NCBI RefSeq assembly: GCF_016865525.2
Contig: NZ_CP075169.1
Location: 2,294,337 to 2,358,336, forward strand
From: Sodalis ligni
Lineage (GTDB): Bacteria > Pseudomonadota > Gammaproteobacteria > Enterobacterales > Enterobacteriaceae
Length of the DNA stretch: 64,000 bases
Direction of reading: 5' to 3'
Positions 1 through 11,580 of this stretch are shown piece by piece. Under the pieces are notes generated by a model. The model did not search any database. It saw only the letters and a program-made list of their open reading frames with translations, and was not told the DNA's origin. Each line of letters starts with the position of its first letter. Positions within the stretch are counted from its first letter, which is position 1. The position numbers were made by a program, and so were the translations under genes.

Positions 1-1
1 T

Positions 2-2095
2 TGTACCCATACCCTCAGGGTGACGGTACATCAGCCGCTATGGCTGGAATGGGAATACCGCCTGCAGGACCGGTGGATGCCGCTGGCCGCCGATCGTCCC
101 ACCGGGGCCTATCTGCTCAATGCCCACGGCGACGGCATTGAACATTACCAGCGGCGCCATGGGCAGGAACGTTATTACGGACTGGGAGAAAAGGCCGGCG
201 ACCTCAATCGCCTCGGCAGGCGTTATGAAATGCGCAATCTGGATGCCATGGGCTATAACGCCGCCTCAACCGATCCTCTGTACAAGCATATCCCTTTCAC
301 CATCACCCAGCGCAGCGATGCCAGTTTCGGGGTTTTCTACGATAACCTCAGCAGCAGCTGGTTTGATTTGGGCAATGAACTGGATAATTATCATCCGGCT
401 TACCGCCGCTATCGCGCCGAGGCGGGGGATCTTGACTATTACCTGTTCCTTGGCCCGCGCGTGCTGGACGTCACCAAGGCATTCGTGCGGCTGACCGGTA
501 AAACCCTGTTTGGTCCGAAATGGAGCCTCGGTTACAGCGGGTCCACCATGCATTATACCGACGCGCCTGATGCCCAGCGGCAACTGATGAAATTTATCGC
601 GCTGTGCCGGGAACACGCTATCCCCTGTGATTCGTTTCAGCTTTCCTCCGGCTATACCTCTATTAATGACAAGCGTTATGTCTTCAATTGGAACCTTGAA
701 AAATTTCCCCGGCCCCGGGATATGACCCGTGCGTTCCATCAGGCGGGGCTGAAACTGGCGGCCAATATCAAACCCTGCCTGCTGCTGGATCATCCGCAGT
801 ACGACGAAGCGGCGGCGCAAGGGCTGTTTATCCGCGATTCGCAGTCTGACGGTCCGGCGCGCTCGGTTTTCTGGGATGACGAGGGGGCCAGCCTGGATTT
901 TACCAATCCCGACACGGTCGCCTGGTGGCAAAAAAATGTCCGGCAACAGCTGCTGGACATGGGCATCGATGCTACGTGGAATGACAACAACGAGTATGAA
1001 CTGTGGGACGGGGAAGCCCGCTGCCATGGATTTGGCCGGGAAATCGCCATCAAGCACATCCGGCCGGTGATGCCGCTGCTGATGATGCGGGCGTCGTTTG
1101 AGGCACAGCTGCGGTTCGCGCCGGATAAACGGCCCTATTTGATCTCCCGTTCCGGCTGTGGGGGAATGCAGCGCTATGTACAGACCTGGAGCGGAGATAA
1201 TCGCACCAGTTGGCAAACTCTGCGTTTCAATACCCGCATGGGCATCGGGATGAGCCTGTCCGGATTATATAACGTCGGTCACGACGTCGGCGGTTTTTCC
1301 GGCGAACGGCCGGATGCGGAGCTGTTCGTCCGCTGGGTGCAAAACGGCGTGATGCACCCGCGCTTTACCATTCACTCCTGGAACGATGACGGCACCGTCA
1401 ACGAACCCTGGATGTATCCGGCGGCCACCCCGGCGGTACGCGAAGCCATTCGCTTGCGCTACCGGTTGATGCCATATCTTTATACCCTGTTCTGGCTGGC
1501 CTGCAGTGAAGATGAGCCGATGCTGCGCCCGACGTTTCTCGATCATGAACAGGATGAACGTACCTTTGCGGAAACCGACGATTTCATGCTGGGGCGAGAC
1601 CTGCTGGTGGCAAGCGTTGTCGAGCCGGGGGCGCGTCGGCGCAGGGTCTACCTGCCCGACAATCAGTGCGGCTGGTACGATTGGCATAGCGGACAGTACT
1701 TCACCGGCGGGCAGGAGATTGTGCTGGATGCTCCCCTTGAACGCCTGCCGCTGCTGGTGCGGGCCGGCGCGGCGATTCCCCTTTCCGGCCATTATCACTG
1801 CCAGGACAGCGCGGCGGATGACCGGCGCCGGCTGGCGCTTTTCCCCCTGTCGGGCATCGGCTCAGGTACCGGGCTGCTGTATGAGGATGACGGAGAGAGC
1901 TTCGGCTGGCGGGACGGGCATGCCCTTTGGCTGCGCTGGGAAATGCACAGCAAGGCTGACCGGATAGATATCCGTTTCCAGCAAGAGGGAGATTACCGCC
2001 CGGCCTGGGATGTCTTGACGCTTCAACTGCCCGCCGGCGAGGATCGCCCTCTTTATATCAACGGCACGCGGACCACAACATATCGCCTTGGCTGA
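2..2095 (+). CDS. GH31 family alpha-glucosidase, 5' end cut by window edge
   Basis: This is a glycoside hydrolase family 31 enzyme, expected to release sugar from alpha-glucosides or alpha-xylosides. The frame is open to the window edge; a GTG at position 20 is an internal possible start, but the protein begins inside the N-terminal beta-sandwich, so the true start lies outside. Numbering from that GTG, the TIM-barrel carries the nucleophile region WNDNNE with Asp322 and the acid/base region WSGDN with Asp393, followed by the C-terminal beta domains. No signal peptide can be judged. Exact substrate is not readable from sequence. The stop at 2095 is followed by 130 bp before the next gene on the same strand. 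Sure of the family, unsure of the substrate. Confidence 0.88.
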   Translation, partial: CTHTLRVTVHQPLWLEWEYRLQDRWMPLAADRPTGAYLLNAHGDGIEHYQRRHGQERYYGLGEKAGDLNRLGRRYEMRNLDAMGYNAASTDPLYKHIPFTITQRSDASFGVFYDNLSSSWFDLGNELDNYHPAYRRYRAEAGDLDYYLFLGPRVLDVTKAFVRLTGKTLFGPKWSLGYSGSTMHYTDAPDAQRQLMKFIALCREHAIPCDSFQLSSGYTSINDKRYVFNWNLEKFPRPRDMTRAFHQAGLKLAANIKPCLLLDHPQYDEAAAQGLFIRDSQSDGPARSVFWDDEGASLDFTNPDTVAWWQKNVRQQLLDMGIDATWNDNNEYELWDGEARCHGFGREIAIKHIRPVMPLLMMRASFEAQLRFAPDKRPYLISRSGCGGMQRYVQTWSGDNRTSWQTLRFNTRMGIGMSLSGLYNVGHDVGGFSGERPDAELFVRWVQNGVMHPRFTIHSWNDDGTVNEPWMYPAATPAVREAIRLRYRLMPYLYTLFWLACSEDEPMLRPTFLDHEQDERTFAETDDFMLGRDLLVASVVEPGARRRRVYLPDNQCGWYDWHSGQYFTGGQEIVLDAPLERLPLLVRAGAAIPLSGHYHCQDSAADDRRRLALFPLSGIGSGTGLLYEDDGESFGWRDGHALWLRWEMHSKADRIDIRFQQEGDYRPAWDVLTLQLPAGEDRPLYINGTRTTTYRLG

Positions 2096-2225
2096 GGGGC
2101 ATTGTCGGCTATTTTATAGGTAGGATTATCATTCTTCAGGCCATTGGGCCGACAGCGGGCGGGGATTTCAATGAAAAACAGCCCGGTTTTCCAGTTATGC
2201 GCTGCAGCAACCCGTCCTGCCGGCG

Positions 2226-3176
2226 ATGATATCCTTATCCCGCCGCCGGATGTTGCGCCTGGGGGCCGCATGGGCAGCCTGCGGCGTCCTGGGGGGCAGT
2301 GTTGTCTCCGTCGGCGCATCGGCCGCCGCCGGCGGGCAACCTATACCCGGAGGAAAAACCATGCCGACCCGAATAATACCCTCTTCCGGCGAGGCGCTGC
2401 CGGTTATCGGCCTCGGTACTTATCGCGGTTTCGATGTCAGTCCCGGCGGCGCCGATTATGCCCGGCTTCCGGCGGTGCTGGATGCGCTGTTCGCCGCGGG
2501 CGGCACGGTTATCGACAGTTCCCCCATGTATGGTCTGGCGGAGCGCACGGTGGGGGCGCTATTAAGCGAACGGCACCCCCGCCCAGCGGCGTTTATCGCC
2601 ACCAAGGTGTGGACCTCCGGCCGGGAGGCCGGTATCCGGCAGATGAATGATTCTTTCCGGTTGCTGCAAACCGACATCATTGATTTGATGCAGATTCACA
2701 ATCTGCTGGATTGGCGGACGCACCTGCCGACGCTGCGCGACATGAAAGCGGCCGGCCGCATCCGCTATATCGGCGTCACGCATTATTCCTCCTCGGCCTA
2801 CGATGCCCTTGAATCAGTGCTGAATACCACGCCTCTGGACTTCCTGCAGATCAATTATGCACTGGATGACCGCGCCGCCGAAAAGCGGCTGTTGCCGCTG
2901 GCCCGGGATAAAGGCGTGGCCGTCATCTGCAATACCCCCTTCGGCGGCGGAGGCCTGCTGCGCCGCCTGGCTTCAACGCCATTGCCCGGCTGGGCCGGGG
3001 AGGCGGGGGCCGTTTCATGGGCACAATTGGCGCTGAAATTTATATTGGCCAATCCGGCCATAACCTGTGGGATACCGGGTACCGGCAATCCCAAGAACAT
3101 GGCGGAAAACGCGGCGGCGGCTTCCGGCCCGGCGCTCTCCCCGGCCCAGCTGCGCGAGCTTATTGCGTTGGCCTGA
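2226..3176 (+). CDS. Aldo/keto reductase with Tat-type signal peptide
   Basis: NAD(P)H-dependent aldo/keto reductase fold, 316 aa. The N-terminus contains SRRRMLRLG followed by a hydrophobic Ala/Gly stretch and an Ala-rich cleavage region, which fits a twin-arginine export signal, so the enzyme is probably folded in the cytoplasm and moved to the periplasm. The catalytic tetrad is visible as Asp97 and Tyr102 (in VIDSSPMYG), Lys127 (IATKVW) and His158 (MQIHN). The cofactor-binding end has a GIPGTGNPKNM loop. Substrate is unknown. It stands alone between the GH31 gene and a broken gene on the other strand. A second Tat-type aldo/keto reductase lies at 39162-40052. Confidence 0.85.
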   Translation: MISLSRRRMLRLGAAWAACGVLGGSVVSVGASAAAGGQPIPGGKTMPTRIIPSSGEALPVIGLGTYRGFDVSPGGADYARLPAVLDALFAAGGTVIDSSPMYGLAERTVGALLSERHPRPAAFIATKVWTSGREAGIRQMNDSFRLLQTDIIDLMQIHNLLDWRTHLPTLRDMKAAGRIRYIGVTHYSSSAYDALESVLNTTPLDFLQINYALDDRAAEKRLLPLARDKGVAVICNTPFGGGGLLRRLASTPLPGWAGEAGAVSWAQLALKFILANPAITCGIPGTGNPKNMAENAAAASGPALSPAQLRELIALA

Positions 3177-3211
3177 TTTCAGGGGCATCCCCATATGCCA
3201 AGGCGTGTTTT

Positions 3212-3647
3212 TTATTCGAGGGCGGATAATGTAATGCCTAATGATTTGAGGAAGTCGGCCTCGGTGAGACGCGCGCCTTCCTGTTTGAAACGCGTAAAAT
3301 CGGGTTGTTCGTTTATATAAATTTCCGAAGCCAATAACAGCTCTTCACGGTCTTTGTCCGTGAGCTCAAGGGCCGCATAGCTGACACATGCCTGTTGACC
3401 ATCCGCTGATTGCCAAAAGACTGCTTCCGCAGTGGGTGCAAAACCCGCGTCTCGCCCATTCTGAAGAGGCATATAAACCTAACGATTCCCCTGCGTGATT
3501 TCCAGGCTGTCTTTGACATCCAAAGAAAGAAAACGCCTCCGCTCCATTTACGGCACATACCGCAATGGCAGGCTGAAACCCGGAAATCATTCAGCATCAC
3601 CGAAAATGGATATCTCCGCACAAACACTTTCCCGTCACTCTCTTCAT
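3212..3647 (-). pseudogene. GFA/CENP-V family zinc protein, multiply frameshifted
   Basis: Remnant of a glutathione-dependent formaldehyde-activating (GFA) family gene. Reading from an ATG at 3647, one frame gives MKRVTGKCLCGDIHF, holding the first zinc motif CxCG. The second frame gives CHCGMCRKWSGG, a third gives SSEWARRGFCTHCGSSL, and the last frame gives the C-terminal part ending near 3212. Together these cover a complete family member of about 145 residues, but at least three frameshifts separate the pieces. It is therefore a decayed gene. The original role was probably small thiol-adduct chemistry or an uncharacterised zinc protein, since most family members have no proven activity. 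Confidence 0.8.
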
Positions 3648-3719
3648 ATTATCCTCGTCTAGAGTATGTATGAACAATACGCGGCCCGCCGGGCGTGCAT
3701 TACGCCGCTTTTTTGCCTC

Positions 3720-5093
3720 TCAGCCCCAGCCGGCAGCCAGGATAATGAACCAGAGCGGCGTGACCAGCAAGGCTTCCCGGGTATCTTCCTGGAGCGCCAG
3801 CAGGATCAGGACAAACACAAAAAACGCCATGCATACCCAGCACATCCCTTTACCCAGCGGCATTTTAAAGCGCGATTGCCGATGCCGTTCCGGGTATTTC
3901 CTACGATAAGCGAGGTAAGAGCAAAGGATAATGGTCCAGATGAACATAAACAGTATTGCCGACACCGTGGTCACCAGGGTGAAGACCGTCATGACGTTGG
4001 GAATCAGGTAAATCAGGGCCACGCCAGCTAACAGGCAAAGGCAGGAAAACATCAGACCGTTGGTGGGCACGGCGCGGCGCGACAGATGGGCAAAACGGCG
4101 ATGGGCCGACCCCTGTTCCGCCAGGCCGTAGAGCATGCGGCTGGTGGAAAACATGCCGCTGTTGGCCGAAGAGGCCGCCGAGGTCAGCACGACAAAGTTC
4201 ACCACGCCGGCGGCGGCAGGCAGCCCCGTCAACATGAACATGGACACAAACGGGCTATGATCCGGCGCGATGCTGTCCCAGGGCGTTACCGCCATAATGG
4301 CTATCAGCGCCAGCACATAAAACATAATGACGCGCAGAGGGATGGCGTTAATGGCGCGCGGCAATACCTTGTGCGGATCGCGGGTTTCCGCCGCGGTGGT
4401 TCCCACCAGCTCGATACCCACAAAGGCAAAAACCGCGATTTGGAAACCGGCAAAAAAGCCGCTGAGACCTTTAGGAAACAGACCGCCATGCCGCCAGAGA
4501 TTGGACAGGGCCGCCGTATCGCCGGCATGTGAGGGATAATGCAGGGCCGCCAGCACGAAGCCGGCGACAATCAGGGCGACTATCGCCACGATTTTAATAA
4601 TGGCAAACCAAAACTCCATTTCGCCAAACAGCCTGACGGTGGCGATATTCAAGGTGACAAACACCCCAACGCACAGCAGTGCGCTCATCCAGATTGAAAA
4701 ATCGGGAAACCAGAACTGAAAATAGGCGCTGATGGCCACCACATCGGCGATGCCGGTGACTATCCAGCAAAACCAGTAGGTCCAGCCGGTAAAATAACCT
4801 GCCCAGGGGCCTAGCAAATCGGCGGCGAAATCGCTGAAAGATTTGTATTCAAGATTGGAAAGCAGCAGTTCCCCCATGGCGCGCATCACGAAAAACAGCA
4901 TAAAGCCGATGATCAGATAGACGAAAATGATGGACGGGCCGGCCAGGCTGATGGTCTTGCCGGAACCCATAAAGAGTCCGGTGCCGATGGCGCCGCCGAT
5001 GGCAATCAGCTGTATATGGCGATTATGGAGATTGCGCTGCAGTTTCTCCGGGCTCTGTTCAGCTAATAGATTTTCTGTTGATTGCTCAACCAT
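3720..5093 (-). CDS. cycA: D-serine/D-alanine/glycine permease CycA
   Basis: APC-superfamily amino acid/proton symporter with about 12 membrane segments, almost collinear with E. coli CycA: the N-terminal NRHIQLIAIGGAIGTG and the central FVGIELVGTTAAET segments are typical. It would import D-serine, D-alanine, glycine and D-cycloserine across the inner membrane. The protein is 457 aa and stops after AAGWG, roughly 12 residues earlier than E. coli CycA as I recall it. The codons after the stop still read like the lost Lys/Arg-rich tail, so a late mutation trimmed the C-terminus. All membrane segments except possibly the very end are kept, so function is likely retained. Single gene with a 205 bp upstream region. 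Confidence 0.93.
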   Translation of the reverse strand: MVEQSTENLLAEQSPEKLQRNLHNRHIQLIAIGGAIGTGLFMGSGKTISLAGPSIIFVYLIIGFMLFFVMRAMGELLLSNLEYKSFSDFAADLLGPWAGYFTGWTYWFCWIVTGIADVVAISAYFQFWFPDFSIWMSALLCVGVFVTLNIATVRLFGEMEFWFAIIKIVAIVALIVAGFVLAALHYPSHAGDTAALSNLWRHGGLFPKGLSGFFAGFQIAVFAFVGIELVGTTAAETRDPHKVLPRAINAIPLRVIMFYVLALIAIMAVTPWDSIAPDHSPFVSMFMLTGLPAAAGVVNFVVLTSAASSANSGMFSTSRMLYGLAEQGSAHRRFAHLSRRAVPTNGLMFSCLCLLAGVALIYLIPNVMTVFTLVTTVSAILFMFIWTIILCSYLAYRRKYPERHRQSRFKMPLGKGMCWVCMAFFVFVLILLALQEDTREALLVTPLWFIILAAGWG

Positions 5094-5298
5094 ATAGACT
5101 TATTCCTGTCGGTGATATTGTTTCGGCTCTGCTGGCCGATATCTGTGCGGCGCGAACGCCGGTAAGCCGGCATAAGATAGTGGAATAATAGCTTTAGGGG
5201 GTAATTATTTTTAACCGGCCGAATGAAAACGGACAGTACGGTCCGCACGGGGAATATTTCCGCGTGATGCCCGAGGAAAGGGTTCAGGCAGCGCTAGC

Positions 5299-6219
5299 CT
5301 AATAAAAAGGATGCCGCGCGCGCCGTTGCGTCAACAATGCCGCCTGTTGCTGAACGACCTCCCAAATCACTTCCCCGGCAGGTGATAACGTTCGGTTTTT
5401 ACGCCGGGCCAACATGAGCGAACGATTGATTTCCGGTTGCAGCGCCCGGACCACCAGGGAACTGCCCGCCGGCAGCGGCAGGGCCAGCGCCGGTACGATA
5501 CTGATGCCGATACCCGCTTCCACCATGGGAAACAGCGTGGCGGGATGGCCTATCTCCTGCACTATCTCGGCGTTGATGCCCTGTTGCCTGAGGGCTTCAT
5601 CCAGCAGGGCGCGGCTGCCGGAGGCATAATCCTGTAAGACCAGACGGCAGCCGTTCAGGGATTGCCAGGAGACCTGCTTTTGCCCGGCAAACGGATGATC
5701 GCTGCGGCATAAAAGCAAAAAAGGTTCCAGCAACACCGGCTGACAATATAAGTCCGCGGTTTGGATCGGGTCGATGACAATACCAAAGTCCACTTCGGCA
5801 TTGCGGATACTCTCCAGCACCCACTGCTGAGGCCGGTCTCGTAACCGCACCTTGATGCCGGGGTACAGCTTCTCGCTCACCGACAGGCACTGCGGCATCA
5901 GATGGGCGGAGATGGTCGGGCTTGCCGCGACATGGACCTTACCGCTGCGCTGCTGCCCGTAATGACGGGCGTCTTGCAAGGTGGTGTTCAATTCATCCAA
6001 TGCGCGTTCCAGGCGACTGACCAGACGCTGTCCGGCTTCGGTCAACACCACTTCTCGGGTGGTGCGATCGAGTAACGTGACTCCCACCTCTTTTTCCAGT
6101 TCTTTAATACTATGGCTTACCGCCGACTGGCTCAGACCGATGGTTTCGCCCGCGCGGCTGAAGCTGCCGTGGCGGGCAATGGCGACAAAAACGCGCAGCT
6201 GACGTAGAGAATAGTTCAT
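5299..6219 (-). CDS. yfeR: LysR-family regulator YfeR
   Basis: LysR-type transcriptional regulator of 306 aa. The N-terminal winged helix-turn-helix covers about residues 1-60 ([22 protein letters not shown] part), followed by a two-lobed effector domain. The text matches E. coli YfeR closely, including LQDYASGSR and [19 protein letters not shown]. It is transcribed divergently from yfeH with a 95 bp intergenic region, the same arrangement as in E. coli, and is expected to control yfeH and itself. The effector is unknown; yfeR was linked to osmolarity in Salmonella, which I recall but cannot check here. Confidence 0.93.
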   Translation of the reverse strand: MNYSLRQLRVFVAIARHGSFSRAGETIGLSQSAVSHSIKELEKEVGVTLLDRTTREVVLTEAGQRLVSRLERALDELNTTLQDARHYGQQRSGKVHVAASPTISAHLMPQCLSVSEKLYPGIKVRLRDRPQQWVLESIRNAEVDFGIVIDPIQTADLYCQPVLLEPFLLLCRSDHPFAGQKQVSWQSLNGCRLVLQDYASGSRALLDEALRQQGINAEIVQEIGHPATLFPMVEAGIGISIVPALALPLPAGSSLVVRALQPEINRSLMLARRKNRTLSPAGEVIWEVVQQQAALLTQRRARHPFY

Positions 6220-6272
6220 GCATAAAATTCATAAGTAGATTAGATAAATCAATTTTATTTCTTAAAGCAGCT

Positions 6273-6288
6273 TAAGCACAATAGCTTA
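6273..6288. promoter_or_regulatory. Candidate YfeR operator between yfeR and yfeH
   Basis: The short AT-rich region between the two divergent genes holds TAAGC and GCTTA arms separated by six bases, with a T-N11-A spacing typical of LysR boxes. The placement suits a site that controls both promoters. No binding data; inference from position and symmetry. Confidence 0.4.
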
Positions 6289-6314
6289 TGCTTTTTTTTT
6301 CGACAGGATTTTTG

Positions 6315-7317
6315 ATGAAACTGCCCGATTATTTAGATCCCATGACGCTGTCCCTGGTCTGCACCGTGCTGCTTGCCTCGATATTTCCTGCCCGCGGCGA
6401 TTTGGTGGAGTTCTTTCAGGCATTGACCACCGCCGCCATCGCGCTGCTGTTTTTCATGCACGGCGCTAAACTTTCCCGAGAAGCCATCATCGTCGGCAGT
6501 TCGCACTGGCGTCTGCATTTATGGATCATGGGCAGCACCTTTGTCATGTTTCCTCTGTTGGGACTGCTCTTTAGCTGGTGGCGACCGGTACCGATGAGCC
6601 GGGAAATATATGATGGTTTTCTTTATCTGGCCATTTTGCCGGCCACCGTGCAGTCAGCCATAGCATTTACCTCCCTGGCCGGCGGCAATGTCGCGGCGGC
6701 GGTATGCAGCGCTTCGGCTTCCAGCCTGCTCGGCGTGTTCATCTCTCCGTTACTGGTGGGTTTGGTCATGCATGTCCACGGCGCCGGCGGCAATTTCCAT
6801 GAGTTCGGCAGCATAATGCTGCAGCTGTTGGCGCCTTTTATCGCCGGTCATCTGATGCGCCCCTGGATTGCCGGCTGGTTGGGACGTCATAAAAACATCG
6901 TCGGGAAAACCGATCGGGCTTCGATACTGCTGGTGGTCTACTCGGCATTCAGCGAAGCGGTAACGCATGGTATATGGCATCGCGTCAGTTCGGGCGCACT
7001 GGCGTTGATTCTGGCGTCATGCCTGGGTTTTCTGGCGATCATCATGATTTTCAATGTCTGGTGCGCCAGGCGTTTGGGGTTTAACCGGGAAGATGAAATT
7101 ACCATATTATTCTGCGGTTCAAAAGAGTCTGGCCAATGGAATACCTATGGCGAACATACTTTTCCCGGCCGCAAGCGTAGGCGTAATGGTATTGCCTTTG
7201 ATGATATTCCATCAGGTTCAGTTAATGCTGTGCGCTGTATTAGCAAGAAGATATAAAAATAAAGCGAAACAGGTATTGGCCACGGGTACGAAACACCCGG
7301 CGCGCGTAAACCGATAA
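6315..7317 (+). pseudogene. yfeH: Bile acid:sodium symporter family protein YfeH, frameshifted
   Basis: YfeH is a ten-helix member of the bile acid:Na+ symporter (BASS/SBF-like) family. The start at 6315 (MKLPDYLDPMTLSL) matches the E. coli N-terminus and follows an ACAGGAT box; an ATG at 6288 is too early. The sequence follows E. coli YfeH up to DEITILFCGSK at about 7120. There the A-tract is two bases shorter than AAA AAG would need, and the frame changes to SLANGIPMANILFP, which continues to the stop at 7317. Apart from this one indel everything is conserved. It is either a very recent pseudogene, a sequencing error in the A run, or less likely a recoded gene. An out-of-frame reading ends at 7256. 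Confidence 0.85.
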
Positions 7318-7925
7318 TGAAGGAATAGGTGTGATGGAAATTGTCATACAATAAGAAAACGATATGATAAATGTCTGCTGATATATGCTATAGATTGCGG
7401 AATTAAGAGCGTGTTTTAAACGGTGTAGTGTTTTTATATATAATCATCGACCTTTTCAACGAGAGAGTCCCAAGAATGTTAAAATAACTGCACTATGTTG
7501 TTTTTCCTATGCACTTAATTAGGGCAGGTTTCTGACCAGACAATAACGTATTATTACTCCGTCCATGGATTCAATGCTATTACATTGTTACAAAAGGAAT
7601 AATTATTTTAATAAATTCTTTTTTTGTGGTACGTTTTATGCTTATTTATGTAAAGTTATGAAAGACGTTTAAAGCGTCTGTTTGTACCGATACTATTAAT
7701 CAAAGCGTTCATCCCTTTTTTATCATTTTTTTTATTATTTGCTGGCGTTATTTCAATAAGCTGTTTTTTTTCAGATAACGTACAGAAATAAGATAGCCGG
7801 CGCAGTTCGTGAGATGGATATCAAAACTGTCACATGTAAATACTATTTCAGAACCAGGTAATTGGCGAATAACGTTGTTATCTGGTCAATGCAGGCCAGT
7901 CTTGAATAACGAACAGGAAATGCTC
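7318..7925. other. Gene-free AT-rich leader upstream of the ABC operon
   Basis: About 600 bp without a convincing gene. It is strongly A+T-rich, with long T runs near 7615-7630 and 7725-7775. A small inverted repeat AGACG/CGTCT lies near 7662-7678. It probably carries the promoter and a long leader of the peptide transporter operon. Nothing else was recognised. Confidence 0.5.
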
Positions 7926-8932
7926 ATGACAGCTTCAATGTGTCAGGAATCCATGGTTTTAAATGTCGACAACCTCCAGGTTCAGTTTAGCCATGCGCCA
8001 ATGCCGGTGCTGGATAATATATCTCTGGCTATCAAGAGCGGGCAAACACTTGCGGTGGTGGGAGAGTCTGGCTGCGGTAAAAGTATTACCTCGCTGGCGT
8101 TAATGGGATTATTACCGCCCAACGCCAAGGTCATCACCGGCAACCTGGAATTGGACGGCACGGATCTGACCCAACTTTCCGAACGTGAGTTCGCCGATTT
8201 CAGGTGTCGGCAGGTTGCCATGATATTCCAGGAACCCATGACCTCCCTTAATCCGTCATTTACCCTTGGCAATCAGCTTATGGAGGCGGCCTTGCGCCAT
8301 CAGGCGCTCACCGGTCCGCAGGCAAAAGCGTTGGCATTGGACATGTTGAAAAAAGTCCAGATCCCCGATCCGTTAGCGCGTATGGGCAATTATCCTCATC
8401 AGCTCTCCGGAGGAATGCGCCAGCGGATCATGATTGCCATGGCGCTGATCAACGGCCCCCGTCTGCTCATTGCCGATGAACCCACCACCGCGCTGGATGT
8501 CACCATCCAGGCGCAGATTCTGCAGCTGTTACGCCAATTACAGCGGGATACCGGTAGCGCAATATTATTGATTACCCATGATCTGGGTGTCGTAGCACAG
8601 ATGGCCCATCATGTCGCGGTGATGTATGCCGGACAGATTGTCGAGCAGGGGGCTGTCCTGGAGATTTTCAACGATCCTCAGCATCCTTATACCATCGGTT
8701 TGATGGGTTCCATCCCCATGCTCTCCGCCCACGGGGGAAAGCTGTCCACCATTCCCGGCACGGTGCCCCAGCTCCATGAGATGCCAGCCGGCTGCCGTTT
8801 CGCCACCCGTTGCCCCTTTGCGGATCATCATTGCCGCCATCACCGCCCGCAGCTGGAAAATCTGACCCCTGAACATCAGGTGGCGTGTTTCAAAGCCCCG
8901 CTGGAAGAAAACATATCGGCGGAGGTTGCACA

Positions 8933-8936
<4 letters not shown>
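7926..8936 (+). CDS. Peptide/glutathione-type ABC importer ATPase 1 (DppD-like)
   Basis: Cytoplasmic ATP-binding subunit of a Dpp/Opp/Gsi-type importer. Walker A is GESGCGKS, the signature is LSGGMRQR, Walker B is LLIADEP, and the H-loop is LLITHDL. The C-terminal oligopeptide-family extension carries the cysteine-rich [14 protein letters not shown] motif typical of DppD/OppD. I chose ATG 7926 because AGGAAA lies about seven bases before it; the frame stays open to 7809 but upstream residues are not family-like. It overlaps the next ATPase by four bases (ATGA). It is the first gene of a six-gene operon ending in a gamma-glutamyltransferase-family gene. Confidence 0.9.
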
Positions 8937-10012
<1,076 letters not shown>

Positions 10013-10025
10013 AGGTAAATTCCTG

Positions 10026-11543
10026 ATGAAAATATGTGCCCGGTTTTTTCTTGGTCTTAGTGGTTTGATTTTGCTCGGCGCGAGCGGCATTGCCCAGGCG
10101 GAAACCATGCTTCGGGTAGGTCTTAGCAGCGATCCCGATCAGCTCGACCCGGCAACGTCGCGCTCCTATACCGGCAGATTCGTCTTTAATGCGCTGTGCG
10201 ATCGGCTGGTGGATATCGATGCGCATCTGGATATCGTCCCGGGCCTGGCGACCCAATGGTCCTGGAGCGCGGATAATAAAGCGTTGACCCTGCGTTTGCG
10301 TCAGGGCGTGGTGTTCCATGACGGCGAAAAATTCGATGCCGCCGCCGTCAAATATAATATCGAACGGGATCTCACCTTGCCGGGGTCAACCCGTAAAAGC
10401 GAAATTTCTTCCGTCAGTTCGGTGGAGGTGGTGGATCCCTATACCGTTGTCTTGCATCTTAAGAATCCCGACGCGGCGCTGTTATCCCAGTTAACCGATC
10501 GTGCCGGCGCCATGTTGGCCCCCGGCGCCACGGCCAAAGGAAATGTCGCCGCCCACCCGGTATGTTCAGGACCCTATCAATTCGACAGTCGGGTGCAGCA
10601 GGATCGCATAGTACTGACAAAGTTTAATCAGTACTGGAACCCCAAACCTTATCATTTTGACCGGGTTGTCTTTCTACCGGTCCCCGACGCTTCCGTGCGG
10701 CTGGCCAACTTGCGCGCCGGCGACCTGGATCTCATTGATTGGGTCTCGGCCAGCGATGTGGGCACGGTGACGTCTGACAGCCACCTGACCCTGGCCAAGC
10801 CCACGCCGCTGGGATACATGAGCGTGGTGTTCAATATCGGTAATGGCCAAAACAAACCCACCAGTCCGCTGGCCGCCGACGCGCGCGTCAGGCAGGCTTT
10901 TTCGTGGGGCATCGATCGGCAGGCCCTCAATCAAGTGGTTTTTGCCGGGCAGTATACGCCGGCAAACCAGCCCTTTACCGATGCCAGTCCCTATCATGTA
11001 CCGCTGCCGATTCCGTCCCGTGATGTGGCTAAGGCCAAGGCATTATTGGCCTCGGCGGGGGTGACCTCGCCGCTGCATGTCACCATGGTGGTGCCGAACG
11101 AACCCGTGGCCCAGCAAGTCGCCCAGGTTATCCAGTCCATGGAGGCCGAAGCGGGTTTTGATGTCAGCCTGCAGATGACGGAGCATGCCACGCTGCTGAG
11201 CCGGCTATCGTCCGGTGACTTCCAGCTGGCGCTGTCTTCCTGGTCCGGACGCCCGGATCCGGACGGCGATATCTATTCGTTTATTTCAAGCCACGGCGCC
11301 TTGAACGACGGTCGCTATAGCAACGAACAGGTGGATAAATGGCTGCTGGCGGCCCGGCAAATCAATAACCAGGACCAGCGAAAAGCGCTGTACACCAACG
11401 TGGTTCGGCAACTGCAAATCGACATGCCGGTGGCCTATCTCTATTTTGAACCGCGCATATTTGCCATCAGCGCCAAGGTGAAGGGATTCGTTCCTTATCC
11501 CGATGCCTTATTGCGACTGGCGGATGTGACCCTGAGTCAATGA
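10026..11543 (+). CDS. Periplasmic peptide-binding protein of the ABC importer (family 5)
   Basis: Substrate-binding protein of the DppA/GsiB class (SBP family 5). Start at 10026 gives a clear Sec signal peptide, MKICARFFLGLSGLILLGASGIAQA, shown here only to residue 25 by position, with cleavage near AQA/E. The mature part starts with LRVGLSSDPDQLDPATS and contains the family segments LRQGVVFHDG and SGPYQF. It would capture peptides in the periplasm and pass them to the two permeases downstream. The gamma-glutamyltransferase-like enzyme at the end of the operon suggests glutathione or gamma-glutamyl peptides as ligand; this is inference. Confidence 0.88.
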   Translation: MKICARFFLGLSGLILLGASGIAQAETMLRVGLSSDPDQLDPATSRSYTGRFVFNALCDRLVDIDAHLDIVPGLATQWSWSADNKALTLRLRQGVVFHDGEKFDAAAVKYNIERDLTLPGSTRKSEISSVSSVEVVDPYTVVLHLKNPDAALLSQLTDRAGAMLAPGATAKGNVAAHPVCSGPYQFDSRVQQDRIVLTKFNQYWNPKPYHFDRVVFLPVPDASVRLANLRAGDLDLIDWVSASDVGTVTSDSHLTLAKPTPLGYMSVVFNIGNGQNKPTSPLAADARVRQAFSWGIDRQALNQVVFAGQYTPANQPFTDASPYHVPLPIPSRDVAKAKALLASAGVTSPLHVTMVVPNEPVAQQVAQVIQSMEAEAGFDVSLQMTEHATLLSRLSSGDFQLALSSWSGRPDPDGDIYSFISSHGALNDGRYSNEQVDKWLLAARQINNQDQRKALYTNVVRQLQIDMPVAYLYFEPRIFAISAKVKGFVPYPDALLRLADVTLSQ

Positions 11544-11580
11544 GTGCAGCGAACCACGGGCGTACGGCCGAGGATACCTT

